DNA of 64,000 nucleotides from an uncultured Lachnospiraceae bacterium (GTDB lineage: Bacteria; Bacillota; Clostridia; Lachnospirales; Lachnospiraceae). Under the pieces are notes generated by a model. That model made no database searches. It saw only the letters and a program-made list of their open reading frames with translations, and was not told where the DNA came from. A program made the position numbers and the translations under genes. Below, piece by piece: positions 52,516-61,479 of the stretch (its first letter is position 1; each line of letters opens with the position of its first letter). The DNA is taken from NCBI GenBank assembly GCA_902776305.1, contig CACYPS010000001.1, forward strand, positions 62,001 to 126,000. The letters run 5' to 3'.

Positions 52516-54561
52516 ATGCGTTTATCTGAATTAAAAGGAATAGGGCCTAAAACGGAAGAGCTGTTCTCCAAAATCGGCGTGAACAGCGTAGAGGAATTGA
52601 AGGAGTACTATCCGGTCCACTATGATTCCTATACGGAACCGGAGAATATCGAAGACTGCAGGGCAGGCAGTAAATGTGCGATTTCTGTAACAGTGACTGA
52701 TCCGGTATCGATGTACAAAGCCGGAAAACTTACTATCATATCCCTTGATGTGAGGGACAGCACAGGTAAAATCCGTCTCGTATGGTATAATTCTCCTTTT
52801 ATCAGGTCTGTAGTGAAAAGAGGGTCGTCCTATGTCTTCAGGGGAAATATTGTCTCAAAGAAGGGCAGTCTTGTCATGGAACATCCGGAGATATTCAAAC
52901 CGGAACAGTATCAGTCAAAGCTCAGTACTCTGAATCCTGTATACGGGCTTACGAAGGGCCTTACGAATAACACTGTCGTGAAAGCGATTCACAGTGCGTT
53001 CGAAGCAACAGGGGACGTACCGGAATACCTGCCTGAACAAATCGCAAAAGCTCTGGATCTTATGGGGGAGGAGACGGCGGTCTCATATATCCATTTTCCT
53101 CCCGATCAGGACAGCCTTGTGAGAGCGAGGAGCAGGCTTGCATTTGACGAATTCTTTCTGTTTATCCTTGCGCTCAGAATGCTCAGACAGGAAGAAGGCG
53201 ACAAAGCGTCGGGATTCAGGATCCCGGAGACATGGCTGACGGAGGATGTCATCGAGAGACTCCCGTTTCGTCTCACGAAAGGTCAGATGAATGTCTGGCG
53301 GGAAATAGAACAGGACCTCTCATCCGGACGAAGAATGTCAAGACTTGTTCAGGGTGACGTCGGATCGGGCAAAACGATCCTCGCATTTCTTGCCATGATA
53401 ATGACGGCCTCCTCGGGATATCAGAGTGTTCTGATGGCTCCGACAGAGGTTCTTGCAAGACAGCACTATGAGAAGCTCGCGAACATGTGCCGGGAACAGG
53501 GTCTGGATACTGTGAGACCGGTCCTTCTGACCGGTACTCTGACTGCAGCCGAACGAAGAGCAACGCTGGAGGAAATTGAATCCGGCCTTGCAAATGCCAT
53601 AGTCGGAACACATGCCCTCATACAGAGCTCCGTCAAATACAGAAACCCGGCCCTCATCATAACGGATGAACAGCACAGATTCGGCGTTTATCAGAGACAG
53701 GCTCTGGCAGAAAGAGACTGTCCTCCGCATATGCTGGTCATGTCAGCCACACCTATTCCCAGAACGTTGGGCGTGATATTTTACGGGGATCTGGATATAT
53801 CGATCCTCGATGAGCTTCCGGCCAGACGTCTTCCGATCAAGAACTGCGTTGTCGACCCCTCGTGGAGACCCAACGCGATGAAATTTATAAAAAGAGAGGT
53901 CGATGCCGGTCACCAGGCTTATATCGTCTGCCCCATGATCGAACCCGCAGAGGGGCTTCAGGCGGAGAACGTCACCGAGTATACAGCGAAACTGAAGAAA
54001 CTGTTTCCGAATATCGCGATAGGCAGTCTGCACGGGCGAATGAAAGCATCAGAAAAAAACACCGTTATGCAAGACTTTGCGGACGGCAAAATCAGTATCC
54101 TTGTCTCAACGACCGTGATCGAGGTCGGAGTCGATGTGCCGAACGCTACGGTAATGATGATAGAAAATGCGGAGCGCTTCGGTCTTGCTACCCTTCACCA
54201 GCTCCGGGGACGCGTCGGGAGGAGCGATCTGCAGTCTTACTGTATATTTATGGCGGGAGTGCAGAGCGAGGATATCAGCCGGAGGCTGGATATACTGAAC
54301 CATTCCAATAACGGTTTTGAGATAGCCGAAAAAGACTTTGAGCTCAGAGGTCCCGGAGATCTCCTCGGAATCCGGCAGAGCGGCGATGCCGCTTTCCGAA
54401 TTGCCGACATCTCGAGAGACAGGGATATTCTGAAAGCCGCAGGGGAACTTGCGGCAGCGGTCATGCACGATGATCCTGCCCTGATTCTCGAAGAGAATGA
54501 TCTTCTTCGAGTAAAGATGAGAGAGTACATGCATTCTGATGTGCGAACAATTGTACTTTAA
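52516..54561 (+). CDS. recG: ATP-dependent DNA helicase RecG
   Basis: RecG remodels stalled forks and branched DNA. The 681-residue protein has the N-terminal wedge domain (LKGIGPKTEELFSKIGV), the helicase motifs GDVGSGKT near residue 280, APTEVLARQ, DEQHRFG near 384 and SATPIPRT, and the C-terminal TxQxGRVGR-like HQLRGRVGRS. Start ATG 52516 matches the family N-terminus; an in-frame ATG at 52459 would add 19 residues. The 198-bp gap before it has a weak 7-bp hairpin (52327-52350). Confidence 0.94.
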   Translation: MRLSELKGIGPKTEELFSKIGVNSVEELKEYYPVHYDSYTEPENIEDCRAGSKCAISVTVTDPVSMYKAGKLTIISLDVRDSTGKIRLVWYNSPFIRSVVKRGSSYVFRGNIVSKKGSLVMEHPEIFKPEQYQSKLSTLNPVYGLTKGLTNNTVVKAIHSAFEATGDVPEYLPEQIAKALDLMGEETAVSYIHFPPDQDSLVRARSRLAFDEFFLFILALRMLRQEEGDKASGFRIPETWLTEDVIERLPFRLTKGQMNVWREIEQDLSSGRRMSRLVQGDVGSGKTILAFLAMIMTASSGYQSVLMAPTEVLARQHYEKLANMCREQGLDTVRPVLLTGTLTAAERRATLEEIESGLANAIVGTHALIQSSVKYRNPALIITDEQHRFGVYQRQALAERDCPPHMLVMSATPIPRTLGVIFYGDLDISILDELPARRLPIKNCVVDPSWRPNAMKFIKREVDAGHQAYIVCPMIEPAEGLQAENVTEYTAKLKKLFPNIAIGSLHGRMKASEKNTVMQDFADGKISILVSTTVIEVGVDVPNATVMMIENAERFGLATLHQLRGRVGRSDLQSYCIFMAGVQSEDISRRLDILNHSNNGFEIAEKDFELRGPGDLLGIRQSGDAAFRIADISRDRDILKAAGELAAAVMHDDPALILEENDLLRVKMREYMHSDVRTIVL

Positions 54562-54594
54562 TCCGTCGAAACGACGAAAAATAACCGAAATATG

Positions 54595-54623
54595 TTGCTT
54601 GTTTTTGTAGAACTTGCTATAAT
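54595..54623 (+). promoter_or_regulatory. Probable promoter of the mgsA-like/rsmD/coaD run
   Basis: TTGCTT (54595-54600) and TATAAT (54618-54623) are exactly 17 nt apart. A 6-bp hairpin (54644-54667) lies in the leader. Confidence 0.75.
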
Positions 54624-54711
54624 AAGTTATGATAAGTTCATTTGTGCCTTTTTGTTATTTTAGGCACAATCTCACAGGAACAGCCATTTACAGCATTATA
54701 AGGGGTGTGAC

Positions 54712-55122
54712 ATGAACGTAGGAATCATAGCTCATAACAGCAAGAAAACACTCATAGAGGATTTCTGCATAGCCTATAAGGGAATCCTTTCAAGGCATGA
54801 TATCTATGCTACCGGTACAACGGGACGGAGAATAGAAGACGTTACAAACCTGCACGTCCACAAGTTCCTTCCGGGGTCGATCGGCGGTGATAAACAGTTC
54901 ACGGAAATGATAGAAAGAAATGCCATGGATATGGTCATCTTTTTCTATAATCCGAATATGATCGATCCGAAAGACCCGGATGTCAACACGGTAGTTACAG
55001 CATGCGACCGGAACAATATACCGGTTGCTACCAACATAGCAACGGCTGAACTTCTGGTTCTCGGACTCGGAAGAGGAGATCTGGACTGGAGACTCAGCAT
55101 GAAAAGCAGTGACGAATTATGA
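54712..55122 (+). CDS. Divergent methylglyoxal synthase-like protein
   Basis: The 136-residue protein has the MGS fold signature: VGIIAHN at the start, YATGTTGRRIEDVT, GGDKQ, and NIPVATNIATAELL. MGS turns DHAP into methylglyoxal. The key Asp60 (E. coli Asp71) and Asp90 (Asp101) are kept, and His8 (His19). But E. coli Asp20, Asp91 and His98 correspond here to Asn9, Asn80 and Lys87, all read from the DNA. Clostridial MGS normally keeps these residues. It may be a binding protein or use a different ligand. AGGGGTGTG precedes the ATG. Its stop overlaps the rsmD start (ATGA). Confidence 0.82.
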   Translation: MNVGIIAHNSKKTLIEDFCIAYKGILSRHDIYATGTTGRRIEDVTNLHVHKFLPGSIGGDKQFTEMIERNAMDMVIFFYNPNMIDPKDPDVNTVVTACDRNNIPVATNIATAELLVLGLGRGDLDWRLSMKSSDEL

Positions 55123-55673
55123 GAGTTATAGCCGGAACAGCACGGTCCATGCCGCTTAGAACAGTCAAAGGGTTGGATGTACGCCCGACAACAGACAGGA
55201 CCAAAGAGACTCTGTTCAATATTCTCATGCCCTGGATTCCGGGCTGCCGTTTTCTCGACCTGTACGCGGGAAGCGGTTCTATCGGTATCGAGGCTCTGAG
55301 CAGAGGGTGCGCGCACTGTACTTTTATAGAAAAGACCCGCGCTCATCAGAATCTGATCCTTGAAAATCTGGATTTTACGCATCTTTCGGACAATGCCCGC
55401 CTTATTCGCGGCGACGTCAACGCAGTCCTGCCACGGCTCGAATCCGAAGAACCGTTCGATGTGATTTTTATGGATCCGCCGTTCGATCATCAGTTAGAAA
55501 AGACTACACTTGAACTTCTGGCACATAGTTCTCTGCCTGCAGAGGATGGACTGATTGTCGTTGAGGCTTCGCCCAGAACAGATTTTTCATATCTGGAAGA
55601 GCTCGGATATGAAATTTTCAAAGAAAGACGATACGGCCAAAGCCAGCATATTTTCCTTAAGAGAATGAGGTGA
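55119..55673 (+). CDS. rsmD: 16S rRNA (guanine966-N2)-methyltransferase
   Basis: RsmD methylates G966 in 16S rRNA. The 184-residue protein starts [13 protein letters not shown], and has [33 protein letters not shown] (SAM binding) and the catalytic FMDPPFD. Length is typical. It overlaps the MGS-like gene at its start and is followed by coaD, a widely conserved pairing. Confidence 0.95.
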   Translation: MRVIAGTARSMPLRTVKGLDVRPTTDRTKETLFNILMPWIPGCRFLDLYAGSGSIGIEALSRGCAHCTFIEKTRAHQNLILENLDFTHLSDNARLIRGDVNAVLPRLESEEPFDVIFMDPPFDHQLEKTTLELLAHSSLPAEDGLIVVEASPRTDFSYLEELGYEIFKERRYGQSQHIFLKRMR

Positions 55674-55681
55674 TTTCGGTT

Positions 55682-56170
55682 TTGATACACAGAGCAGTTT
55701 ACCCGGGATCGTTCGATCCGGTCACTTACGGACATATAGATATAATAAAGAGAGCATCCCAGCAATTCGATGAAGTTATAGTCGGAGTTTTGACCAATTC
55801 GAAAAAAACTCCGTTGTTTTCCACTGAAGAACGTGTTAATATACTTAGGGAAGTTACGAAAAGTATCCCGAATGTGAAAATCAAGTCGTTCGAGGGGCTT
55901 TCCGTGAACTTTGTTCGGGAATGTAACGCACAGGTCATAATAAGGGGTTTGAGAGCAATCACTGATTTTGAATACGAGCTTTCGATGGCTCAGACTAACA
56001 GAATTCTTGCTCCGGACATTGATACAATGTTTCTTATTACCAGCCTGGAATATGCATATCTCAGTTCAACGACCGTGAAGGAAGTCGCTGCATATGATGC
56101 TTCCATAGAACAATTTGTTCCCCCTGTTGTCTCGGAAGCACTGAGAAAAAAGCTTGAAAGCAGGCACTGA
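55682..56170 (+). CDS. coaD: Phosphopantetheine adenylyltransferase
   Basis: CoaD makes dephospho-CoA from phosphopantetheine and ATP. The 162-residue protein has [14 protein letters not shown] with the nucleotidyltransferase motif, [12 protein letters not shown] and [21 protein letters not shown] chose TTG 55682: GAGGTGA lies 8 nt upstream and the result starts at the usual family position; GTG 55670 would add four residues and has a weak site. Confidence 0.93.
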   Translation: MIHRAVYPGSFDPVTYGHIDIIKRASQQFDEVIVGVLTNSKKTPLFSTEERVNILREVTKSIPNVKIKSFEGLSVNFVRECNAQVIIRGLRAITDFEYELSMAQTNRILAPDIDTMFLITSLEYAYLSSTTVKEVAAYDASIEQFVPPVVSEALRKKLESRH

Positions 56171-56244
56171 TGGGAATGTTCCCGTTTCGAGAATTCAATT
56201 CTCAATCGATTTTTATATAAAACTCGGGTATAAGGAGAGAAAAA

Positions 56245-56904
56245 ATGGCCAGCAGGATTGAACAGATCATCGAAGAAATTGAAGAGTATATCGACAGCTG
56301 TAAATTTCAGCCGCTTTCTACGACAAAGATCGTAGTAAATAAAGAAGAGCTGGAGGAGCTTCTGAGAGAACTCAGACTTAAGACTCCGGATGAAATTAAG
56401 CGCTATCAGAAAATCATCTCCAATAAGGATGCTATTCTTGCGGACGCACAGGCTAAGGCAGACGGTATTATCGCCAATGCGGAGACAAGGGCAAAGGAGC
56501 TTGTAAGTCAGCATGAGGTCATGCAGCAGGCATATGCACAGGCCAATGATACGATAAACAAAGCTAATCAGCAGGCACAGGGAATTCTCGATTCCGCCAC
56601 GCAGGATGCGAACAACATCAGACTTTCCGCTCTCACATATACAGATGAGATGCTTGCTAACATCGAGGTAGTTACCGGCGCCACGATTCAGGATGCAGGT
56701 AACAAGTACAAGGCATTTATTGACGCACTTCAGGGCGCGTACGAGACTGTAAGACAGAATCGTATGCAGCTCTCCCCGCAGACATCTCGTCCGGTTGACT
56801 CATCCGATTATTATGATGACGATGAGGACTATGAGAATTATGATGAGGATGAGGACGATATCGACGACGAAGAGGACGATATGGACTACGATGATGAAGA
56901 ATAA
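56245..56904 (+). CDS. Coiled-coil protein with extremely acidic C-terminus
   Basis: The 219-residue protein has no signal peptide or clear membrane helix. Residues about 1-60 are helical and charged, with a conserved-looking SCKFQPLSTTKIVVNKEELEE segment. Residues 70-170 form an Ala/Gln/Asn-rich coiled coil with repeated AQAKADGI-type heptads, similar to DivIVA or V-ATPase E/H stalk helices. The last 30 residues are nearly all Asp, Glu and Tyr. It lies after coaD, as similar proteins do in Lachnospiraceae, where they are often labelled ATPase subunits without evidence. A DivIVA-like structural role is a guess. Confidence 0.75.
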   Translation: MASRIEQIIEEIEEYIDSCKFQPLSTTKIVVNKEELEELLRELRLKTPDEIKRYQKIISNKDAILADAQAKADGIIANAETRAKELVSQHEVMQQAYAQANDTINKANQQAQGILDSATQDANNIRLSALTYTDEMLANIEVVTGATIQDAGNKYKAFIDALQGAYETVRQNRMQLSPQTSRPVDSSDYYDDDEDYENYDEDEDDIDDEEDDMDYDDEE

Positions 56905-56923
56905 TCTGAATCATGTTTAACGA

Positions 56924-56954
56924 AGGGGGATGTAACAAACATCCCTCTTTTTTT
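56924..56954 (+). terminator. Terminator after the coiled-coil gene
   Basis: A 10-bp stem (56924-56933 with 56939-56948, one wobble), 5-nt loop and a seven-T run. Confidence 0.9.
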
Positions 56955-57016
56955 CTATCGCAGGGAGTGAGTTTTTCGCTTTCTGCCCGATCACTGCAGA
57001 AAAGAAAGGAGAGGCT

Positions 57017-58465
57017 ATGGGAATTTTAACAGAATTAGAGCCCAAAAATGTATTTCGCTACTTTGAGGAGATTTCTGCTATTCCGCGCGGTTCGGGCGAT
57101 ACACAGGCTATGACGGAATACCTTGTCCAGTTCGCAATTGACCATAATCTTGATGCTATTGCCGACGAAGAGGGCAATGTGATCATGAAAAAACCCGGTT
57201 CGGAAGGATATGAGGAATCCGATATCGTCATATTGCAGGGACATATGGACATGGTTTGTGCCGCTGCTCCGGGCGTGGCACATAATTTTGAGACTGATCC
57301 GATTACACTTGCCATCGAAGATGACTATATTACCGCTGTCGGAACAACGCTCGGGGGAGATGACGGAATCGCAGTTGCCTACATGCTTGCAATCCTTGAT
57401 GACGATACAATCGCACATCCGCCTCTTGAATGTGTCTTCACCGTTGATGAGGAGACGGGACTTGTGGGCGCCAATCTGCTCGATCCTTCCTTTATCGACG
57501 GTAGGAGGATGATCAATCTGGATTCCGAAGAGGAAGGCATAATCACAACAGGATGCGCAGGCGCAACAATTATCATCACATCTATCCCGGTCGGCAGAGC
57601 AGTGATAAAGGGATTGCCGGTCCTTGTCGAGATCGGCGGTCTCAAAGGCGGACACTCCGGTGCAGAAATCGACAAGAGCAGAATCAATGCCGACAAGCTC
57701 ATGGGACGTTATCTCTATGAACTGGACAGAAAGATCGCTTTTTCGCTCTGCGATGTGAGCGGCGGCGATAAGGACAATGTAATTCCGGCTTCTTCAAAAG
57801 CTCATCTTGTCATTGATGATGAGGATCTCGAAGCGGTGAACAATTTCACCAAGGAATTTACTGATGCGATCAGGAAAGAATATGCCGGTACGGACGATGG
57901 TCTGACGATCAAGATTGAGAGCGGACATCCGCACAAAGTTTCTGTAATGGATCCCGAGAGCCAGAACAAGGTCATCACCTTCCTGATGCATATTCCGAAC
58001 GGTGTGCAGCATATGAGCGGGATAAGCAAGGGACTGGTCCAGACCTCGACGAATCTCGGTATCATAAAGACCGGGCAGACGCAGTTCTTAACAACGTCTA
58101 TGATAAGGAGCTCCTATACGAGTGAAAAGGACTATGTAGCAGCACAGATTCGAAGCCTCACGAAGTATCTCGGCGGTTCCACACAGGTCTCTTATACTTT
58201 CCCGGCATGGGAGTATAATGAAAATTCAGAACTGCAGAAGGTCATGGCTGACGTATATGAAGAGATGAACGGCAAGAAACCTGTCATCAATGTGATACAT
58301 GCAGGTCTTGAGTGCGGCGTCTTCGTCAGCAAGATCGAAGGTCTTGATGCCGTTTCCATAGGGCCTGATATGATTGGTATCCATACTCCGGATGAGAAGC
58401 TTTCCATCTCTTCAGCAAAAAGGACCTGGGATTATCTGCTCAAAGTACTTTCCGCTCTGAAATAA
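57017..58465 (+). CDS. pepD: Aminoacyl-histidine dipeptidase (M20 family)
   Basis: PepD cleaves beta-Ala-His and other dipeptides in the cytoplasm. The 482-residue protein has the M20 metal ligands: QGHMDMV near residue 76, GGDDGIA near 115 and DEETGL near 143. SGGDKDNVIPAS and the C-terminal HAGLECGVF and SIGPDMIGIHTPDE are PepD signatures. AAAGGAGAGG precedes the ATG. It stands alone after a terminator. Confidence 0.93.
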   Translation: MGILTELEPKNVFRYFEEISAIPRGSGDTQAMTEYLVQFAIDHNLDAIADEEGNVIMKKPGSEGYEESDIVILQGHMDMVCAAAPGVAHNFETDPITLAIEDDYITAVGTTLGGDDGIAVAYMLAILDDDTIAHPPLECVFTVDEETGLVGANLLDPSFIDGRRMINLDSEEEGIITTGCAGATIIITSIPVGRAVIKGLPVLVEIGGLKGGHSGAEIDKSRINADKLMGRYLYELDRKIAFSLCDVSGGDKDNVIPASSKAHLVIDDEDLEAVNNFTKEFTDAIRKEYAGTDDGLTIKIESGHPHKVSVMDPESQNKVITFLMHIPNGVQHMSGISKGLVQTSTNLGIIKTGQTQFLTTSMIRSSYTSEKDYVAAQIRSLTKYLGGSTQVSYTFPAWEYNENSELQKVMADVYEEMNGKKPVINVIHAGLECGVFVSKIEGLDAVSIGPDMIGIHTPDEKLSISSAKRTWDYLLKVLSALK

Positions 58466-58513
58466 CAGACAGTATCCGGCATAGCAGGTGGTTTAACCGC
58501 AGAAAGAACAGAT

Positions 58514-59329
58514 ATGGAAATACAACTTTGGAGGGAGCTTCTTCATCCCTATGAACAGGCTGTATCGGAGCTGATCGTAAAGTTCAACAGTCTTAAGATG
58601 GAGTTCTCCAAGAACAGTCTTTACTCGCCGATCGAAAGTGTCCAGGGACGGGTAAAGACCGTATCCAGTATACTGGAAAAAATGAAAAAGAAGGGAATCC
58701 CGTTCGAACATCTCGAGGACATGGTGGAGGATATCGCCGGTATACGAATCATCTGTCAGTTCGTGGAAGACATCGAGAAGGTGTCGACGCTGATCAGAAT
58801 GCGTTCCGACATGGAGGTCCTTCAACAGAAGAATTACCTGGAGAATAAGAAGGCAAGCGGGTACCGCAGCTATCATCTGATTGTTTCCTATATCGTAGAG
58901 ACGATCAAAGGGCCGAAAAGGATCCGTGTGGAGATTCAAATCCGCACTATGGCAATGAACTTCTGGGCAACAACGGAGCATTCTCTTCAATATAAATACA
59001 AGGGGAGCATTCCCGAACATATTTCGGGTCAGCTCGAACGTATATCGGACGCTATCTTTATTCTTGACAATGAAATGTCACAGGTCCGGAGCGAGATCAT
59101 CGACGCACAGATCGATTCTCAGATCCAGACGGGCATTGTAAAAGATATCCTGACATGTATAGAAAATCTGTATCATGTCGCAAGTGAGCGCGAAGTGCTG
59201 AAGATCCAGAACGAGTTCTACAGGATATTCATGTCGAATGATATCGAAGAATTGAAGCGGTTCCAACGGCAGCTCGACATATTTGCAGAGGGCTACAGAG
59301 CCCAGTCTGTCGATTCCAAACCGCTCTGA
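58514..59329 (+). CDS. Small alarmone synthetase (RelA/SpoT synthetase domain only)
   Basis: The 271-residue protein has the (p)ppGpp synthetase domain: GRVKTVSSILEKMKKKG near residue 45, DIAGIRIIC, YRSYHLIV and VEIQIRTMAMNFWATTEHSLQYK near 145. There is no HD hydrolase, TGS or ACT domain, so it should only make ppGpp or pGpp, as RelQ/YjbM or RelP do. The C-terminal ~80 residues form a helical part that in RelQ supports tetramers. A small ORF-length gap and AACAGAT precede the ATG; no strong ribosome binding site is seen. Confidence 0.9.
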   Translation: MEIQLWRELLHPYEQAVSELIVKFNSLKMEFSKNSLYSPIESVQGRVKTVSSILEKMKKKGIPFEHLEDMVEDIAGIRIICQFVEDIEKVSTLIRMRSDMEVLQQKNYLENKKASGYRSYHLIVSYIVETIKGPKRIRVEIQIRTMAMNFWATTEHSLQYKYKGSIPEHISGQLERISDAIFILDNEMSQVRSEIIDAQIDSQIQTGIVKDILTCIENLYHVASEREVLKIQNEFYRIFMSNDIEELKRFQRQLDIFAEGYRAQSVDSKPL

Positions 59330-59342
59330 AAGGAATAACACA

Positions 59343-60812
59343 TTGAATCTTCCGGAAAACTATCGTGCAATAATGAAGGAATTATTAGAAGAGGACTATC
59401 CTGCATGGCAGGATAGTTTTCTTGCGTTTCCGGAACATGGAATCCGGATAAATGAATTAAAGACAGATCCGGAGAGTTTCCGGGAACTGTGGTCAGCAGT
59501 CAATGATGTATCCCTCCGGGGAGCTCTGTGCGATCCGGTCGAATGGGTACACAACGGATTTCACATTCGGGATACCGCTGTCTTTTCCGGTCATCCGTTC
59601 TATCAGGCCGGTTTGTATTATATCCAGGAGCCTTCCGCAATGACTCCGGCAGAAGTACTGCCGATCGAGAAAGGCGACTATGTACTGGATCTGTGCGCTG
59701 CTCCGGGCGGAAAAGCAACCGAGCTTCTTGCAAAACTTCGCGGGACAGGTCTTCTCTACGCAAATGATATCTCCGTCTCCCGTGCCCAGGCGCTCCGGAA
59801 AAATATCGAGATGGCCGGAGCGACCAACGCCTATATAACCGCGGAATCACCGGAAAAACTTGCTGCTTCCTTTCCCTGTTTTTTCGACAAGATCTTAGTC
59901 GACGGTCCGTGTTCCGGGGAAGGAATGTTCCGTAGAAAGCCGGATATCGTCAGGGACTGGGAAGAGAAGGGTCCTGATTATTATGCACCGCTGCAGTATG
60001 AAATTCTTGAAGCTGCTGTCAGAATGCTTAGACCCGGCGGGATGATGGTTTACTCGACCTGCACATTTTCCGAAATCGAAAATGAAGGCAATGTCGGAAA
60101 GCTCCTCAAAGAGCATCCGGACCTCGAAGTTCTGAGTATCCCGGAATATCCCGGATTCCTCAAAAGCCGAATTCCGGGACTTGAGGGGTGCGTTCGTGTG
60201 ATGCCTCACCGGATGAGGGGGGAGGGACAATTTGTCTGTCTGATTCATAAAAAAGTTGAGGCTGAGATACCGGAAAAAGAGAGAAGGAAGCAAGTCAAGC
60301 CGAAACTGTATGCGGTGGAGGACCGCATGTACCTGCTTCCGATAGGACATATGCCGCGCGCAGGGATAAGGTACCTGATGTCCGGTCTTCATATAGGCAC
60401 ATTTAAGTCCGGTATATTAAGCCCTTCCCAGGCTCTTGCCCAGGCAATCCGAAAGGAAGACTGGGCTCGAACGCTGAACCTGAAAAGTACGGATGACAGA
60501 CTTTTCAGGTATCTGAAGGGTGAGAGTATTCCTTACCGTGATGAGGAAATCGTAATCTCCGAAAATCCTCCGGCTGAGATCTTCGGCGTCCCGACTACTC
60601 TTGAAAAGGTTAAAAAAGGAAAAAACAGGAGTCAGAAAAAAACCGGGAAGCGATTCGACAAAAACAGAGCTGCTCACGATACAGCCGGTCCTGAAAATGA
60701 GCTTTATGCCGGCGACATACTGATCCTTGCAGACGGCTTTCCTGTCGGTTTCGGGTCGGACAACAGAGGCATCCTGAAAAATAAAAGAAACCCGGGCTGG
60801 CGCTCTCAGTAA
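59343..60812 (+). CDS. rsmF: rRNA (cytosine-C5)-methyltransferase RsmF / NOL1-NOP2-Sun family
   Basis: The 489-residue protein methylates a cytosine in rRNA. Seen motifs are CAAPGGKATELL (SAM binding) near residue 118, the two catalytic cysteine motifs VDGPCSGEGMF near 182 and YSTCTFSEIENE near 238, and a C-terminal RsmF-type PUA-like domain ending GDILILADGFPVGFGSDNRG. The start is TTG 59343 with AAAGGAA 8 nt upstream. Residues 425-450 are Lys-rich and likely a flexible linker. It lies 13 bp after the alarmone synthetase gene. Confidence 0.9.
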   Translation: MNLPENYRAIMKELLEEDYPAWQDSFLAFPEHGIRINELKTDPESFRELWSAVNDVSLRGALCDPVEWVHNGFHIRDTAVFSGHPFYQAGLYYIQEPSAMTPAEVLPIEKGDYVLDLCAAPGGKATELLAKLRGTGLLYANDISVSRAQALRKNIEMAGATNAYITAESPEKLAASFPCFFDKILVDGPCSGEGMFRRKPDIVRDWEEKGPDYYAPLQYEILEAAVRMLRPGGMMVYSTCTFSEIENEGNVGKLLKEHPDLEVLSIPEYPGFLKSRIPGLEGCVRVMPHRMRGEGQFVCLIHKKVEAEIPEKERRKQVKPKLYAVEDRMYLLPIGHMPRAGIRYLMSGLHIGTFKSGILSPSQALAQAIRKEDWARTLNLKSTDDRLFRYLKGESIPYRDEEIVISENPPAEIFGVPTTLEKVKKGKNRSQKKTGKRFDKNRAAHDTAGPENELYAGDILILADGFPVGFGSDNRGILKNKRNPGWRSQ

Positions 60813-60867
60813 AAACAATAGTGCATGACAGGAGAATCTATGTTAGAATAGCCTCTTAAGGAGTTTT

Positions 60868-61479
60868 ATGCTTATGAATAAAATTGGCAAAGGTGAATAC
60901 GGATATTTCAGAAGTGAACGGAGACGAAGGCTGCTCATATTGATTCTCTTGATGATCGTGCCGGTGTCTCTGGTTATCACAGGACTCGTTCTGAACGGAT
61001 CATTTCAGAATCTACTGACAGTGGTAGCTTTTGTGTCAGTGGTTCCCGGCGCAATGGCTCTCGTCAGTGTCATCATGGTGTTCCTGCACGATTCATTGCC
61101 GGAGGAGGAGTATCGTGAGATTTCAGCGCACACAGGATCTCTTCTGATGGCCTACGAGCTTTATGTGACTCATGAGAAAGCCAGCACGTATGTTGACGCC
61201 GTGGCGATATGCGGAAACAATGTAGTGGGGTTCGTATCGGATCCCAAGGCTGATGCCGCTTTCACACAGGAATATATCAAAAAGACCCTGAGAAGCGCAG
61301 GCTACTCGGTCAATGTAAATCTCATGACAAATCGGGATAAGTTCATTGAACGTATGGACAGTCTGAATGAACATGCCGAATCTCTCAGAGAAGGAATCTC
61401 TTTCAGACCGGATTCCAGATATCCGGATTACAACCGTGAGGAAGTGATCTGGGCTATTTTGACGGAAATATCGCTATGA
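60868..61479 (+). CDS. Hypothetical protein with two N-terminal membrane helices
   Basis: I do not recognise this 203-residue protein. After a basic start it has two membrane helices (about residues 22-41 and 47-72), then a soluble domain with SLLMAYELYVTHEKAS, VDAVAICGNNVVGFVS and a C-terminal charged tail. AAGGAG precedes the ATG at 60868; ATG 60874 is equally possible. Its stop overlaps the pseudouridine synthase start (ATGA), so the two are likely translated together. Confidence 0.75.
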   Translation: MLMNKIGKGEYGYFRSERRRRLLILILLMIVPVSLVITGLVLNGSFQNLLTVVAFVSVVPGAMALVSVIMVFLHDSLPEEEYREISAHTGSLLMAYELYVTHEKASTYVDAVAICGNNVVGFVSDPKADAAFTQEYIKKTLRSAGYSVNVNLMTNRDKFIERMDSLNEHAESLREGISFRPDSRYPDYNREEVIWAILTEISL

